Of a stretch of 24,735 nt of DNA, positions 17,374-24,735 are shown piece by piece (the stretch's first letter is position 1; each line of letters starts with the position of its first letter). Below the pieces are notes generated by a model. That model saw only the letters and a program-made list of their open reading frames with translations, did no database searches and was not told the origin of the DNA. This stretch comes from Pelagibacteraceae bacterium TMED65 (GTDB taxonomy: Bacteria; Pseudomonadota; Alphaproteobacteria; TMED127), in NCBI GenBank assembly GCA_002167215.1, contig NHDS01000002.1, positions 1-24,735 of the forward strand, given 5' to 3'. Made by a program: the position numbers and the translations under genes.

Positions 17374-17676
17374 TTATAAAACTACCTGAAAACCCTCAAA
17401 CATTGGATGCCCTAGATATATATCTTTGTGATCTCCAGCATTTTTATGAGCCGTTTTGAAAGATTCTGACTTAGTCCAATTTACGAAATGTTCTTCTGAT
17501 TTCCAGGTGCTGTGAGAGGCATAAATCGTAAAGTCATTGTCTTCTTTTCCTTTTATTAAATTAAAGTTTATAAACCCTTCTACATCATCTAGAGTTGAGT
17601 CTCTGTTTTTCCATATGCTTTCGAAGATACGTTCTTTTCCTTTTACAATTTGGAATCTATTCATAGCTATGTACAT
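17374..17676 (-). CDS. ABM-superfamily (IsdG/HmoA-like) monooxygenase, possible heme-degrading enzyme
   Basis: Small 100-residue dimeric alpha-beta barrel protein of the antibiotic-biosynthesis-monooxygenase superfamily. It starts MYIAMNRFQIVKGKE and has the FES.W..R pattern, VEGFINFNLIKG (32-43) and YASHSTWKSEEHFVNW (52-67). The residues Asn6, Trp67 and His77 fall at the spacing of the IsdG catalytic triad (Asn7, Trp67, His77). That suggests heme binding and oxidative heme breakdown, possibly iron salvage or heme detoxification. The ribosome site is strong: AAGGAG 8 nt before the ATG. It is convergent with katG, itself a heme enzyme, across 43 nt. A role other than heme degradation remains possible, because the superfamily is diverse. 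Confidence 0.85.
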   Translation of the reverse strand: MYIAMNRFQIVKGKERIFESIWKNRDSTLDDVEGFINFNLIKGKEDNDFTIYASHSTWKSEEHFVNWTKSESFKTAHKNAGDHKDIYLGHPMFEGFQVVL

Positions 17677-17793
17677 TTATATTTCTCCTTAAAAATAAAT
17701 TGTATGTTATTTCTTTTTTTTCAATGATAGATTTATAAATAGCAAACAAGTTACTATTCATTAAATAAATAAATAGAGTTCAATTAATAAATT

Positions 17794-17828
17794 TTACTTA
17801 TAATAGCAATGCTTGTATTACTTATAAT
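17794..17828 (+). repeat. Direct repeat TTACTTATAAT upstream of a small exported-protein gene
   Basis: The 11-mer TTACTTATAAT occurs at 17794-17804 and again at 17818-17828, 24 bp apart centre to centre. Each copy contains TATAAT, so either could be a -10 element for the gene at 17860, and together they could form a tandem site on nearly the same helix face. I see no good -35 for either copy. Confidence 0.4.
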
Positions 17829-17859
17829 TAAATTAATACCTTTATAAGATGGAGAATAT

Positions 17860-18114
17860 ATGAAAAAAATTATCTTTTTTTGTTTGATAGTTTCTTGTTT
17901 GAGCTCTCATACCTTTTCAAATGAAAAAAATACAAAATCAAACATAGAATTCGTTTATAATAATCTTTTGTCTAGATATGATTGCATAATTGGTCCAAAT
18001 ATCAATAACCCTGAGTGGGTATGTAATATAGATGCACCAAAAGGGTGGGCAAAATTTTATGGTGAAAAATTAAAAAATATTAGGAAGAATAGAAAGAGAT
18101 ATGCAGTTAAATAA
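17860..18114 (+). CDS. Small exported protein with two cysteines, 84 residues
   Basis: Not recognised. An N-terminal signal sequence is clear: MKK, a hydrophobic core (about 4-16) and a likely signal peptidase I site after HTFS (residue 20). An alternative lipoprotein cut before Cys13 (IVSC) fits the lipobox but would leave a very short signal. The mature part of about 64 residues contains Cys42 and Cys55, which may form a disulfide in the periplasm, the segment PEWVCNIDAPKGWAKFYGE, and a basic tail. GGAG lies five bases before the ATG. The gene ends 7 nt from the end of the convergent molybdopterin oxidoreductase gene. Confidence 0.72.
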   Translation: MKKIIFFCLIVSCLSSHTFSNEKNTKSNIEFVYNNLLSRYDCIIGPNINNPEWVCNIDAPKGWAKFYGEKLKNIRKNRKRYAVK

Positions 18115-18121
18115 CATATCT

Positions 18122-20245
18122 CTAAATTTTTTCTACTTCAACTAAGTTGTCTGAAAAAGTAGGGGCATTACCCATGTCTGCTAAATTTGCTGAACTTATA
18201 CTGTTCACAGTACCTTCATTATGTTGTCTCCAGTAACCAAGCGTTGAAACAACTATACCTTGAGACACATCATTTGTTATTTTGGCAATACCTTCATAAC
18301 TACCTCTATCATTAAAGACTTTAACATTATCCCCAGTTTTAATGCCTCTACTTTTTGAATCAATTAGATTTATAAGAACAAATTGATCACCTTGAACTCT
18401 TTGTTTATCATCCATATTAGCATAGCAGGAATTTAAAAAAGCGTGGCTCTTTGGAGAAATTATATTTAAAGGATATTTTTTTGCTAATTTAGGGTTAGTT
18501 TCTTTTGATTCAAAAGGAGGAACATAGTCTGGAAGTGGAGGTAAATCTTGTCCTGGTTGATAATCATCATACATTTGTCTAAATGGTCCAGCCACAAAAT
18601 TCTTAGCATCTTTTAAAAGGAACTCACATTTTCCTGATTCAGTAGGGAAATTTCCGTTTTTATGGGGTGCTCTTGTGTCTTTACATCCAACATTTAATCT
18701 AGCAAATCCATTTTCTTTTAATTTTTGAAGGGATATTCCTTCACATGCCGGAGACTCCCAATCAACATAATTTTCCAAACACTCATTATCACTCCATGAA
18801 AATTGTTCTTGTTTTATTCCCATTTTATTTGCAAGACGTCTGAAAATTTCATAATTTGGAATTGCTTCTCCAGGTGCATCAACACATTTTTCATTATAAG
18901 TTAAATATAAATGCCCCCATGATAAAATCATATCCTCATGTTCAGCTCCCATTGTAGCTGGAAGTAAAATATCTGCATATGAAGCTGTATCCGATATAAA
19001 GTGTTCAGCCGAAACTAAAAATAAGTCTTCCCTTTTTAATCCTTTGATTATTTTTTCAGTTTCTGCAGCTTGAGTTACTGGATTAGCATTCCAACACATC
19101 ATTGACATAATAGGCTTGTCTTTTTCAATATTTTCTCCTAATAAAGCTCTGCCTATTTGAAGTGCATTTACTACTCTTGTTCCTTTTGGAATAAGATCTG
19201 GTCTGCATATTACATCAAATTTGTATGGATGTTCCCAAACCGGAAATTGAGTTATTCCTCCACCTACATATTTCCAAGAACCCGTTAGGGCTGGAATACA
19301 AGTAACTGCTCTTATTGTTTGCCCCCCTCCATGATGTCTTTCTAATGCTACACCTATTCTAATTCCAACAGGTTGTGTTGTAGCAATTTCATGAGCTAGG
19401 GTTTTTATGTCTTTTTCATCAATTCCAGTAATTTTTGATGCCCACATGGGATCTTTATTTTTTACGTGTTCTTTTAGTTCTTCAAATCCGTTGGTAAAGT
19501 TACTAACGTAATCTTTATCAACTAAATTATTTTGTATTATGTAGTTTATTAAACTTACTGCGAGTGCACCATCAGTTCCAGGTTTTGGTTCAATATGCCA
19601 ATCTGCTTGCTTAGCTGTTCTAGATTTATATGAATCTATAACAACAACCTTCGCACCTGATTTTCTAGCTTTTTGAACTATAGCCCAGTGATGAAGATTT
19701 GTACTAACACTATTACATGCCCAGATAACAATATATTTACTGTGAATATAGCTTTCAGGGTCTAGGCCTGCAGTAGGGCCTATAGTTGTCAACCAAGCCG
19801 TGCATGAACCTTCACCACAAAAAGTTCTCTCACAAACTGTAGCACCTAATGCATTGAAAAATGAGTCACCACCATTTAATCCATGGACTAGGCCTTGATT
19901 GCCAAGATAACTGTACGGAATGATGCTCTGAGGACCATATTCGTTAATTAAGGATTTCCATTTGGTTGTAATTGTTTCAATTGCTTCATCCCAACTAATT
20001 CTTTGAAATTTATTGCTGCCTTTTTTACCAATCCTTTTTTGGGGATATAATAATCTATCAGAATGATAGTGCCTTTTTTCATAGTCTTTGAGCTTTACGC
20101 ACAATACACCGTCTGTCATTGGGTGTTCAGGATTACCTTTTACAGAAATAAGCTTGTTGTTCTCTACCTCATAGATCATTGCACATGTATCGGGGCAATC
20201 ATGAGGACATCCACCGTAATGTTTTTTTACAGAATAATCATCCAT
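18122..20245 (-). CDS. DMSO-reductase-family molybdopterin oxidoreductase, stand-alone
   Basis: Predicted 707-residue molybdenum enzyme with a bis-MGD cofactor. A [4Fe-4S] site is expected from Cys13, Cys17, Cys21 and Cys49 (pattern C-x3-C-x3-C-x27-C, in GGCPHDCPDTCAM and GVLCVK). By position in the RTFCGEGSC block, aligned by eye to the RVUHGPS region of formate dehydrogenase, Cys143 is a candidate molybdenum ligand. The central domain includes GGGITQFP and SAEHFISDTASYADILLPA. The C-terminal cofactor-binding domain covers about 590-705. No twin-arginine signal is present, so the enzyme should be cytoplasmic. No gene for an iron-sulfur, flavin or membrane-anchor subunit is adjacent, so the electron partner and substrate are unknown. 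The start has GGAG six bases upstream. Confidence 0.93.
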   Translation of the reverse strand: MDDYSVKKHYGGCPHDCPDTCAMIYEVENNKLISVKGNPEHPMTDGVLCVKLKDYEKRHYHSDRLLYPQKRIGKKGSNKFQRISWDEAIETITTKWKSLINEYGPQSIIPYSYLGNQGLVHGLNGGDSFFNALGATVCERTFCGEGSCTAWLTTIGPTAGLDPESYIHSKYIVIWACNSVSTNLHHWAIVQKARKSGAKVVVIDSYKSRTAKQADWHIEPKPGTDGALAVSLINYIIQNNLVDKDYVSNFTNGFEELKEHVKNKDPMWASKITGIDEKDIKTLAHEIATTQPVGIRIGVALERHHGGGQTIRAVTCIPALTGSWKYVGGGITQFPVWEHPYKFDVICRPDLIPKGTRVVNALQIGRALLGENIEKDKPIMSMMCWNANPVTQAAETEKIIKGLKREDLFLVSAEHFISDTASYADILLPATMGAEHEDMILSWGHLYLTYNEKCVDAPGEAIPNYEIFRRLANKMGIKQEQFSWSDNECLENYVDWESPACEGISLQKLKENGFARLNVGCKDTRAPHKNGNFPTESGKCEFLLKDAKNFVAGPFRQMYDDYQPGQDLPPLPDYVPPFESKETNPKLAKKYPLNIISPKSHAFLNSCYANMDDKQRVQGDQFVLINLIDSKSRGIKTGDNVKVFNDRGSYEGIAKITNDVSQGIVVSTLGYWRQHNEGTVNSISSANLADMGNAPTFSDNLVEVEKI

Positions 20246-20317
20246 TTAAAACTCCACATAAATTAAGACTAAACTATTTATTTGAAAATAGGAATAAAAA
20301 AATTATTTTTGATGGTT

Positions 20318-21808
20318 TTAGAAGTTTCCTTTTACAAATCTATTGATTATGTGGTTTTTAAAATATTTTAAATTTAATATTTCTTTCGTTGATGTCGAAA
20401 GTAATTCGTTAATTTTACTTTCGTTACCTTTTTGGTGAATATTTATTCTTAACCATCCAATAATTGGTTGAAAATCACCATTTTCAAGCATAGTATTTAA
20501 ATCTGGAAATTGATTTTTTATTTCGTTTAAAAGTTGAGCAGCAATAAATGCTCCCACACTATAGGTAGGGAAATATCCAAAGTCTCCTCCAAACCAATGG
20601 ATATCCTGTAAACATCCATTTGTATCACAATCCACTTTCATTCCAAAAATTTTCAAAAATTCGTCATTCCACAAATCGGGGAGATAGACTTCATTTATAT
20701 TTTCATTTATTATTTTATATTCAATATTAAATCTATGAATGATATGAAGGGGATAAGTTACTTCGTCAGCGTCAACTCTAATAAAACTTTTTTTTACTCT
20801 GTTTCTACTTTTAAAAATTTTTTGAGAAGTCCATTCTTTTGATACTTTACCAAGTTTTTCTTGTAAAACCTTTTCAAGATATTTGCTAACTGGTAATGAT
20901 TTAATAATCTGTTTTTCTATAAACAGTGATTGACTCTCATGTAATGACATCCCGGCTGCTGAACCAATAGGTTGATGAGCCCAGTTACTTGGAAGTCCTT
21001 GCTCGTAAAGTGCATGTCCAGTTTCATGCATAAGTGCATCAAAGCATGAAAAAGCATCATTTTCGTCAAATCTTGTCGTTATTCTTACATCATCTGTACT
21101 TCCACCGCAAAAAGGGTGCATGCTTTTGTCAATTCTTCCTTTTGAAAAGTCAAATCCAAGTTTTTTCATAAATACTTTAGATAGGTTGAATTGTTCTTCC
21201 TCCGACAGTTTTTTATTTGCGTCTAAAAGATTAGTTTCATTTTTTTGATTTTTTTCTATGATTGGAAGTTTCAAATTAATAAATTTCTCGATATGATTGA
21301 ATAGTTTTTTTAATTTTTTAGAATTAAGTGATCTATCATACTTTAGTAGTAAACAATCATATTTAGATAGCTGTTTTTTTTGTGAAAGAATTTCTGATTC
21401 TTCTTTAATTAATTTCATAAGTTTATTAAAAGAATCTTTAACAATTGTGAAGTCCGACTTTTCTTTGGCTTCTCTCCAAAGCCCCTCGCATTCGATTGAT
21501 AAACTCGTTTTTTTTTGAATTCTATCGAACGATATTGTTTCAAAATATTCAAATTTATCTTTCATTAATTCTACATTTATTCTGTCTTTGTGATAAAGTT
21601 TTAGCTCTTCAATTCTATTAAATAAATCATTTTTTTTTATTTCGTTAAAAATTTTCTTTTTATAATCGTATAAAACTTTAATCTGCTTTTTTCTTTGATT
21701 TCTTGATTTAGCAGGCATATAAGTTGCCATATCCCAACTTAAAATTCCATTTATATCATTAAGAAGACTTTGCTCCTCGAAAAGATTTTTTAGCTTTGAA
21801 TAAGTCAT
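20318..21808 (-). CDS. Carboxypeptidase Taq (peptidase family M32)
   Basis: Cytoplasmic metallocarboxypeptidase of 496 residues that removes C-terminal amino acids from peptides; M32 enzymes are about 500 residues. The zinc site is HETGH (261-265) with the third ligand Glu291 in HESQSLF (290-296). Family-typical blocks include WDMATYMP (25-32), HPFCGGSTDDVRITTRF (231-247), IRVDADEVTYPLHI and, near the C-terminus, DIHWFGGDFGYFPTYSVGA. Nearly all of the fold is helical. The ATG at 21808 is 1 nt behind the stop of a doubtful 60-codon ORF. The gene probably serves general peptide turnover and nitrogen recycling. There is no signal peptide. Confidence 0.95.
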   Translation of the reverse strand: MTYSKLKNLFEEQSLLNDINGILSWDMATYMPAKSRNQRKKQIKVLYDYKKKIFNEIKKNDLFNRIEELKLYHKDRINVELMKDKFEYFETISFDRIQKKTSLSIECEGLWREAKEKSDFTIVKDSFNKLMKLIKEESEILSQKKQLSKYDCLLLKYDRSLNSKKLKKLFNHIEKFINLKLPIIEKNQKNETNLLDANKKLSEEEQFNLSKVFMKKLGFDFSKGRIDKSMHPFCGGSTDDVRITTRFDENDAFSCFDALMHETGHALYEQGLPSNWAHQPIGSAAGMSLHESQSLFIEKQIIKSLPVSKYLEKVLQEKLGKVSKEWTSQKIFKSRNRVKKSFIRVDADEVTYPLHIIHRFNIEYKIINENINEVYLPDLWNDEFLKIFGMKVDCDTNGCLQDIHWFGGDFGYFPTYSVGAFIAAQLLNEIKNQFPDLNTMLENGDFQPIIGWLRINIHQKGNESKINELLSTSTKEILNLKYFKNHIINRFVKGNF

Positions 21809-21809
21809 A

Positions 21810-21992
21810 TTAATAACAAATATATGGGTTTCTATGGGAGCATTCTAGAATATTGTGTTGATAATGATTAAGTCGATTGTATTTAGAGAATTTATTTTCT
21901 CTGTTAAGTAACATTTTGTTTTCTGCAATATCAATTATGTTTAAATACCAAAACATGAATTCTATATTATCTATTTCGTCATTTTTTAACAT
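21810..21992 (-). CDS. Doubtful small ORF (60 residues) directly upstream of carboxypeptidase gene
   Basis: Sixty codons ending one base before the carboxypeptidase ATG (TAA-T-ATG), a spacing typical of coupled genes. The product would be Asn/Tyr-rich with single Cys residues near the end (ILECSHRNPYICY) and resembles nothing I know. No Shine-Dalgarno site precedes it. It may be a real small gene, or only part of the carboxypeptidase leader. Confidence 0.3.
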   Translation of the reverse strand: MLKNDEIDNIEFMFWYLNIIDIAENKMLLNRENKFSKYNRLNHYQHNILECSHRNPYICY

Positions 21993-22013
21993 TGTTTCAA
22001 GTTTTTAAATAAT

Positions 22014-22163
22014 TTATACAAATCTATTATTTTTTAATTCACAATTAAGTTCACCAATACAAATATTCTTTATTTGCATAAAACAACAAGACGCAATTTG
22101 TTCAAATTTTGAAAATGATTTTTCGCAATCAAAAAAATATTGATATGTTGGTTTTGTGCTCAT
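22014..22163 (-). CDS. Doubtful small cysteine-rich ORF (49 residues)
   Basis: An ATG at 22163 opens 49 codons ending at 22014. The predicted product has five cysteines (residues 13, 26, 27, 35 and 41; for example EQIASCCFMQIKN) and no signal sequence. Twenty-one bases later the 60-codon ORF begins in the same direction, so the two could form a small leader operon ahead of the carboxypeptidase. No ribosome site is visible, and chance ORFs of this size are common in any genome. Confidence 0.28.
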   Translation of the reverse strand: MSTKPTYQYFFDCEKSFSKFEQIASCCFMQIKNICIGELNCELKNNRFV

Positions 22164-22352
22164 AAGATAAGTAAGTAAAATATGTAATCAGATAATTAAA
22201 TATAATGAATTCATTTTTGATATAATTGGTAATTTTATTTATTAAAAGATTTTTTTTGATATTAATACTCAAATATTTACATTTAATTAATTAGATTATT
22301 ATTTTGAAATTTTTTTTTTAAACTTCACTTCTTTTTTATTTACATAAAAAAA

Positions 22353-22610
22353 ATGAAAATTATAAATCTTTACATAACAATATTTTTAGTCAGCTTTAAT
22401 TTTCAATTTAAAGCATTGTCATCAGACAAAAATAAAAATGAGATAGATCAAATTTACGATGAGAAAAATTATGCAGGTCCAATGGGTATGGGTTTAGTAA
22501 AATCATTTAAAACCAAAGTTAAAATTATATGTCATTATAATACTGTAAATGGTTATGAAAAATTGGTTTTAGATAATACTCAAAATTGCCCAAAAAACAT
22601 CTCAGAATAA
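22353..22610 (+). CDS. Small exported two-cysteine protein, 85 residues
   Basis: The N-terminus MKIINLYITIFLVSFNFQFKA is a likely signal peptide, cut near residue 21-24, giving a periplasmic or secreted mature protein of about 62 residues. The mature part holds MGMGLVKSFKTKVKIICHYN (44-63) and ends with NCPKNI; Cys60 and Cys79 could pair. The pattern 'KS...KICxY ... CP..I' resembles small uncharacterised proteins I associate with marine alphaproteobacteria and environmental sequence sets, but that link is from memory. No function is known to me. The gene is convergent with the regulator gene, the stops being 2 nt apart. No clear ribosome site is seen. Confidence 0.68.
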   Translation: MKIINLYITIFLVSFNFQFKALSSDKNKNEIDQIYDEKNYAGPMGMGLVKSFKTKVKIICHYNTVNGYEKLVLDNTQNCPKNISE

Positions 22611-22612
22611 AT

Positions 22613-23137
22613 TTATTTTATTTTATTTGTGATTTTTTTTGCCTCTTCAGATAATAACCAATTAAGTGCTCCATTTTTAGTAATTTCTTGAATAAACCTT
22701 TCCACTATATCCGTTTCTATGGCCCCTAACTTTAACCAGAAATCATTGTGTTTTTCTCCAATTATAATAATATTGTTATTTATTCCAATCATTTTTTTTT
22801 TCTGAAGAACATGAAGTTTTCTTCTTGTAGTTTCTAATGGAATAGAAGTAACTCTTGAAATACTACTAACCGTTAATTTATTTTTTTTATTTATAATTTT
22901 TTTTGAATAATCTGAACCAGCTAATAAAAATAATTCGTTCCATGACTTTTTATTTAATTTTTCTTTATCCTTTTTTTTATTGTAAATAAAATGGCTGTTA
23001 ATGACTTGCATTATTATGTAGCTTTCATAATCCTTATAATGTAACTCTCTAATTTTTCTAAAGTGCTCAATTAAAAACATTTCCCAACTATAAGCCATAT
23101 TCTCAAAAGATTTATTCATAACAAGATAATAACCCAT
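22613..23137 (-). CDS. Winged helix-turn-helix protein, probable transcription regulator
   Basis: Predicted 174-residue cytoplasmic protein. A helix-turn-helix of the IclR/MarR-like winged type lies at about 88-116: LTVSSISRVTSIPLETTRRK followed by LHVLQKKKMI, where the last part begins the wing. The first 80 residues are helical and contain aromatic residues (NMAYSWEMFLIEHFRKIRE), perhaps for dimerisation; the C-terminal 40 residues are also helical. No ligand domain is recognisable. Translation could start at residue 7 (MNKSFENM) instead of residue 1; neither has a good ribosome site. It is divergent from the zinc-ribbon gene across 78 nt, which may be its target region. Confidence 0.75.
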   Translation of the reverse strand: MGYYLVMNKSFENMAYSWEMFLIEHFRKIRELHYKDYESYIIMQVINSHFIYNKKKDKEKLNKKSWNELFLLAGSDYSKKIINKKNKLTVSSISRVTSIPLETTRRKLHVLQKKKMIGINNNIIIIGEKHNDFWLKLGAIETDIVERFIQEITKNGALNWLLSEEAKKITNKIK

Positions 23138-23215
23138 TTTGGGGGAGGTGAGTATTTTTATTGTAATTTATGATGATACTATATTTCTAACTTTAATTAT
23201 CTGTAGGGTTTAGTA

Positions 23216-23659
23216 ATGATTTTTGATAAATGTATTATCTGTAATGCTAAAAATATAAGATTTTTTAAAAATTATAAAAAAAATATGATATTAAACCTAG
23301 ATAACAATCTTGACAGGTTTTATCTTAATTTAATACTACAGAATGATGATTTAGAGATTGTTGATGTTTATAAATGTAAAAGATGCCAACAAAAAAATAT
23401 AAAAATTATTCATAAATCTACGGGTAAAAATGAGCAATTATGGTGGGAGTATTATTCAAATTTAAAATTAATTGAAAAAGAAGTTGATGACATCAAAAAC
23501 AAAATACATAATTTAGATTATAACGATAAGGAAAATGATGCTGTTAAAAAAAAAAGACAACTATTACTTCAGGAGTGTGAAATTCAAAAATTAAGAAAAG
23601 ATAATTTGAAATATACAATGATGGCGAGTTTATCAATAAAGCTTCAAACGGTATTATAA
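23216..23659 (+). CDS. Zinc-ribbon protein with C-terminal coiled coil, unknown function
   Basis: Predicted 147-residue protein. Two CxxC pairs (Cys6/Cys9 in DKCIICNAK and Cys54/Cys57 in YKCKRCQQK) are spaced for one zinc-ribbon finger. The second half (about 80-135) is Lys/Glu-rich with heptad-like hydrophobics (LKLIEKEVDDIKNKIHNL) and should form a coiled coil. There is no signal or membrane segment. It could be a nucleic-acid-binding or adaptor protein, but nothing in the sequence decides this. A weak AGGG lies 7 nt before the ATG. The gap to the next gene on the same strand is 15 nt, so the two may be co-transcribed. Confidence 0.68.
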   Translation: MIFDKCIICNAKNIRFFKNYKKNMILNLDNNLDRFYLNLILQNDDLEIVDVYKCKRCQQKNIKIIHKSTGKNEQLWWEYYSNLKLIEKEVDDIKNKIHNLDYNDKENDAVKKKRQLLLQECEIQKLRKDNLKYTMMASLSIKLQTVL

Positions 23660-23674
23660 GTTGTATTTTTTAAA

Positions 23675-24679
23675 ATGGACCCCTGCACTCAAGGCCTATT
23701 AGGAGCTAGCTTATCTTGTTCTTTCGCAAAAAAGAATGAACTTAAATTAGCATTTATTTGTGGAGTCATTGGTGGCTTGGCTCCTGATCTTGATATACTT
23801 ATTAAATCGGAAAATGATCCTCTTCTAGCAATAGAATATCACCGTCATTTCACACATTCAATTTTTTTTGTTCCTATTGTTAGCGCCTTTTTAGCCTCTT
23901 TCTTATTTTTAATTTATTACAGAAATAAGGTATCCTTTCGAAAAATTTACTTTTTTTCAACCTTGGGTGTTCTCACACATGGTTTGTTGGATTCTTGTAC
24001 AAGTTATGGAACAATGTTATTTTGGCCAATCTCCAATGACAGAGTAGCATGGAATGTAATATCAATTGTTGATCCCATTTATTCATTAATACTTTTAATT
24101 TCGTTATTATTTTGTCTTATTAAAAAATCAAGGTTGTTAATTAATGTTGGATTAATTTGTTCCTTAATTTATATACAATTTGGTTTTTTTAAATATGACC
24201 AAATAGAAAAATATGTAATAGCTTTGTCTGAAAAAAGAGGTCACAAAGTAGAGAGAATCTTACTTAATCCAACTATAGGAAATAACTTTCTATGGAGAAG
24301 TGTATATCAATATGAAAGTAAATATTATATTGATGCTATTTACATGCCTCTTTTTGGAGATACTCTAATGAAAGAAGGTGATAGAGTTGAAGTTATAGAT
24401 AAAGAAAATGTTTTTTCATCTATTCCCAAGGAGTCAACACAGAGAAAAGATATATTAAGATTTGCATTTTTCTCTCAAGATTTTATTTACATTCATCCAC
24501 TTTATAAAAATGTAATTGCTGATCTTCGTTATGGAACTTTACCCTATGATAGCAAATCGTTGTGGGGTATCGAGATTGATTTGGAAAATAATGATAAACA
24601 TGTAAATTTTAAAAGTTTAAGAAACTTTAATAAGGAAAACTATGATGAGTTTTGGAACATGTTAAAAGGAAATTTATAA
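23675..24679 (+). CDS. Membrane-bound metal-dependent hydrolase, YdjM/DUF457 family
   Basis: Predicted 334-residue inner-membrane protein. Candidate metal ligands are Asp38 and Asp40 in GGLAPDLD (33-40), the histidines of HRHFTHS (56-62), and His102/Asp106 in THGLLDSCTSYGT (101-113). These blocks are the signature of the YdjM/YbcI-like 'inner membrane metal-dependent hydrolase' family. Hydrophobic segments occur at about 25-36, 63-82, 92-104, 126-146 and 152-170. The C-terminal 150 residues are soluble, probably a beta-rich extra domain not present in the shortest family members. The family's substrate is not established as far as I know. E. coli ydjM is a LexA target, but no LexA box precedes this gene. 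Confidence 0.88.
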   Translation: MDPCTQGLLGASLSCSFAKKNELKLAFICGVIGGLAPDLDILIKSENDPLLAIEYHRHFTHSIFFVPIVSAFLASFLFLIYYRNKVSFRKIYFFSTLGVLTHGLLDSCTSYGTMLFWPISNDRVAWNVISIVDPIYSLILLISLLFCLIKKSRLLINVGLICSLIYIQFGFFKYDQIEKYVIALSEKRGHKVERILLNPTIGNNFLWRSVYQYESKYYIDAIYMPLFGDTLMKEGDRVEVIDKENVFSSIPKESTQRKDILRFAFFSQDFIYIHPLYKNVIADLRYGTLPYDSKSLWGIEIDLENNDKHVNFKSLRNFNKENYDEFWNMLKGNL

Positions 24680-24691
24680 AAAATGTAAATT

Positions 24692-24735
24692 ATGTTGAAT
24701 CAATTCAAAACATCTTTGAAAAAAGAGGTAAATAT
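24692..24735 (+). CDS. Possible start of a further gene (cut by window end)
   Basis: An ATG at 24692 opens 14 codons (MLNQFKTSLKKEVN) that stay open to the window edge, 12 nt after the preceding stop. No ribosome site is visible. The stretch is too short to judge, and no product can be named. Confidence 0.2.
   Translation, partial: MLNQFKTSLKKEVN

Larger units (their letters stand above)
21809..22352. other. 544-base stretch without a well-supported gene
   Basis: Apart from the two doubtful minus-strand ORFs, this interval holds only very AT-rich DNA. The one structured element I see is a 12-bp perfect palindrome AATGAATTCATT (22204-22215), overlapping a plus-strand TATAAT (22201-22206), about 140 bp before the next gene. 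I see no tRNA, no rho-independent terminator with a G/C stem, and no longer repeat. Confidence 0.5.

Noticed and set aside
21810..22163. Toxin-antitoxin pair for the two tandem small ORFs
   Set aside because: Neither product shows a toxin or antitoxin motif, ribosome sites are missing, and coding status itself is doubtful.

Overview
The window is a compact, AT-rich stretch of bacterial chromosome, probably from a free-living marine alphaproteobacterium with a streamlined genome (SAR11-, HIMB59- or AEGEAN-169-like). The placement is an inference from several signs. Genes are tightly packed with 1-8 nt overlaps, Lys/Ile/Asn codons are A/T-rich, and a direct-repeat LexA box (GTTC-N7-GTTC) of the alphaproteobacterial type lies in front of umuD. 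I see no rRNA, tRNA, CRISPR array, transposase or phage structural gene.

Left part (1-4395): a 3-hydroxyisobutyrate dehydrogenase-type gene cut by the window edge overlaps the end of clpB (disaggregase). Both are on the minus strand. A family III (CaiB/BaiF) CoA-transferase gene follows on the plus strand.

Repair island (4392-12688): on the minus strand are a DEXH helicase of the Lhr-core type, the PdeM metallophosphoesterase nuclease and a rhomboid protease, all overlapping. Divergent from them across 42 bp are an MBL-fold exonuclease and an ATP-dependent DNA ligase. Helicase, PdeM, exonuclease and ligase form the complete 'ligase-associated DNA damage response' set. Immediately downstream lies umuD-umuC (error-prone polymerase V type) plus a 72-residue gene of unknown function. 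Their promoter carries a LexA box between its -35 and -10 elements, and the -10 is so close to the umuD ATG that the mRNA may be leaderless.

Middle (12685-14995): a divergent pair of unknown genes (a basic 132-residue protein and a one-helix membrane protein with a SHOCT-like tail) around an imperfect palindrome, then an acidic low-complexity protein and an orphan SAM-dependent methyltransferase.

Oxidative and metabolic part (14996-21808): katG (catalase-peroxidase, more G+C-rich in places than its neighbours), a convergent IsdG/HmoA-like monooxygenase, a small exported protein, a stand-alone DMSO-reductase-family molybdopterin oxidoreductase, and an M32 carboxypeptidase.

Right part (21809-24735): a 544-base stretch with only two doubtful small ORFs, a small exported two-cysteine protein, a winged-helix regulator, a zinc-ribbon/coiled-coil protein, and a YdjM/DUF457-type membrane metal-dependent hydrolase. 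The last 44 bases may hold the start of another gene.
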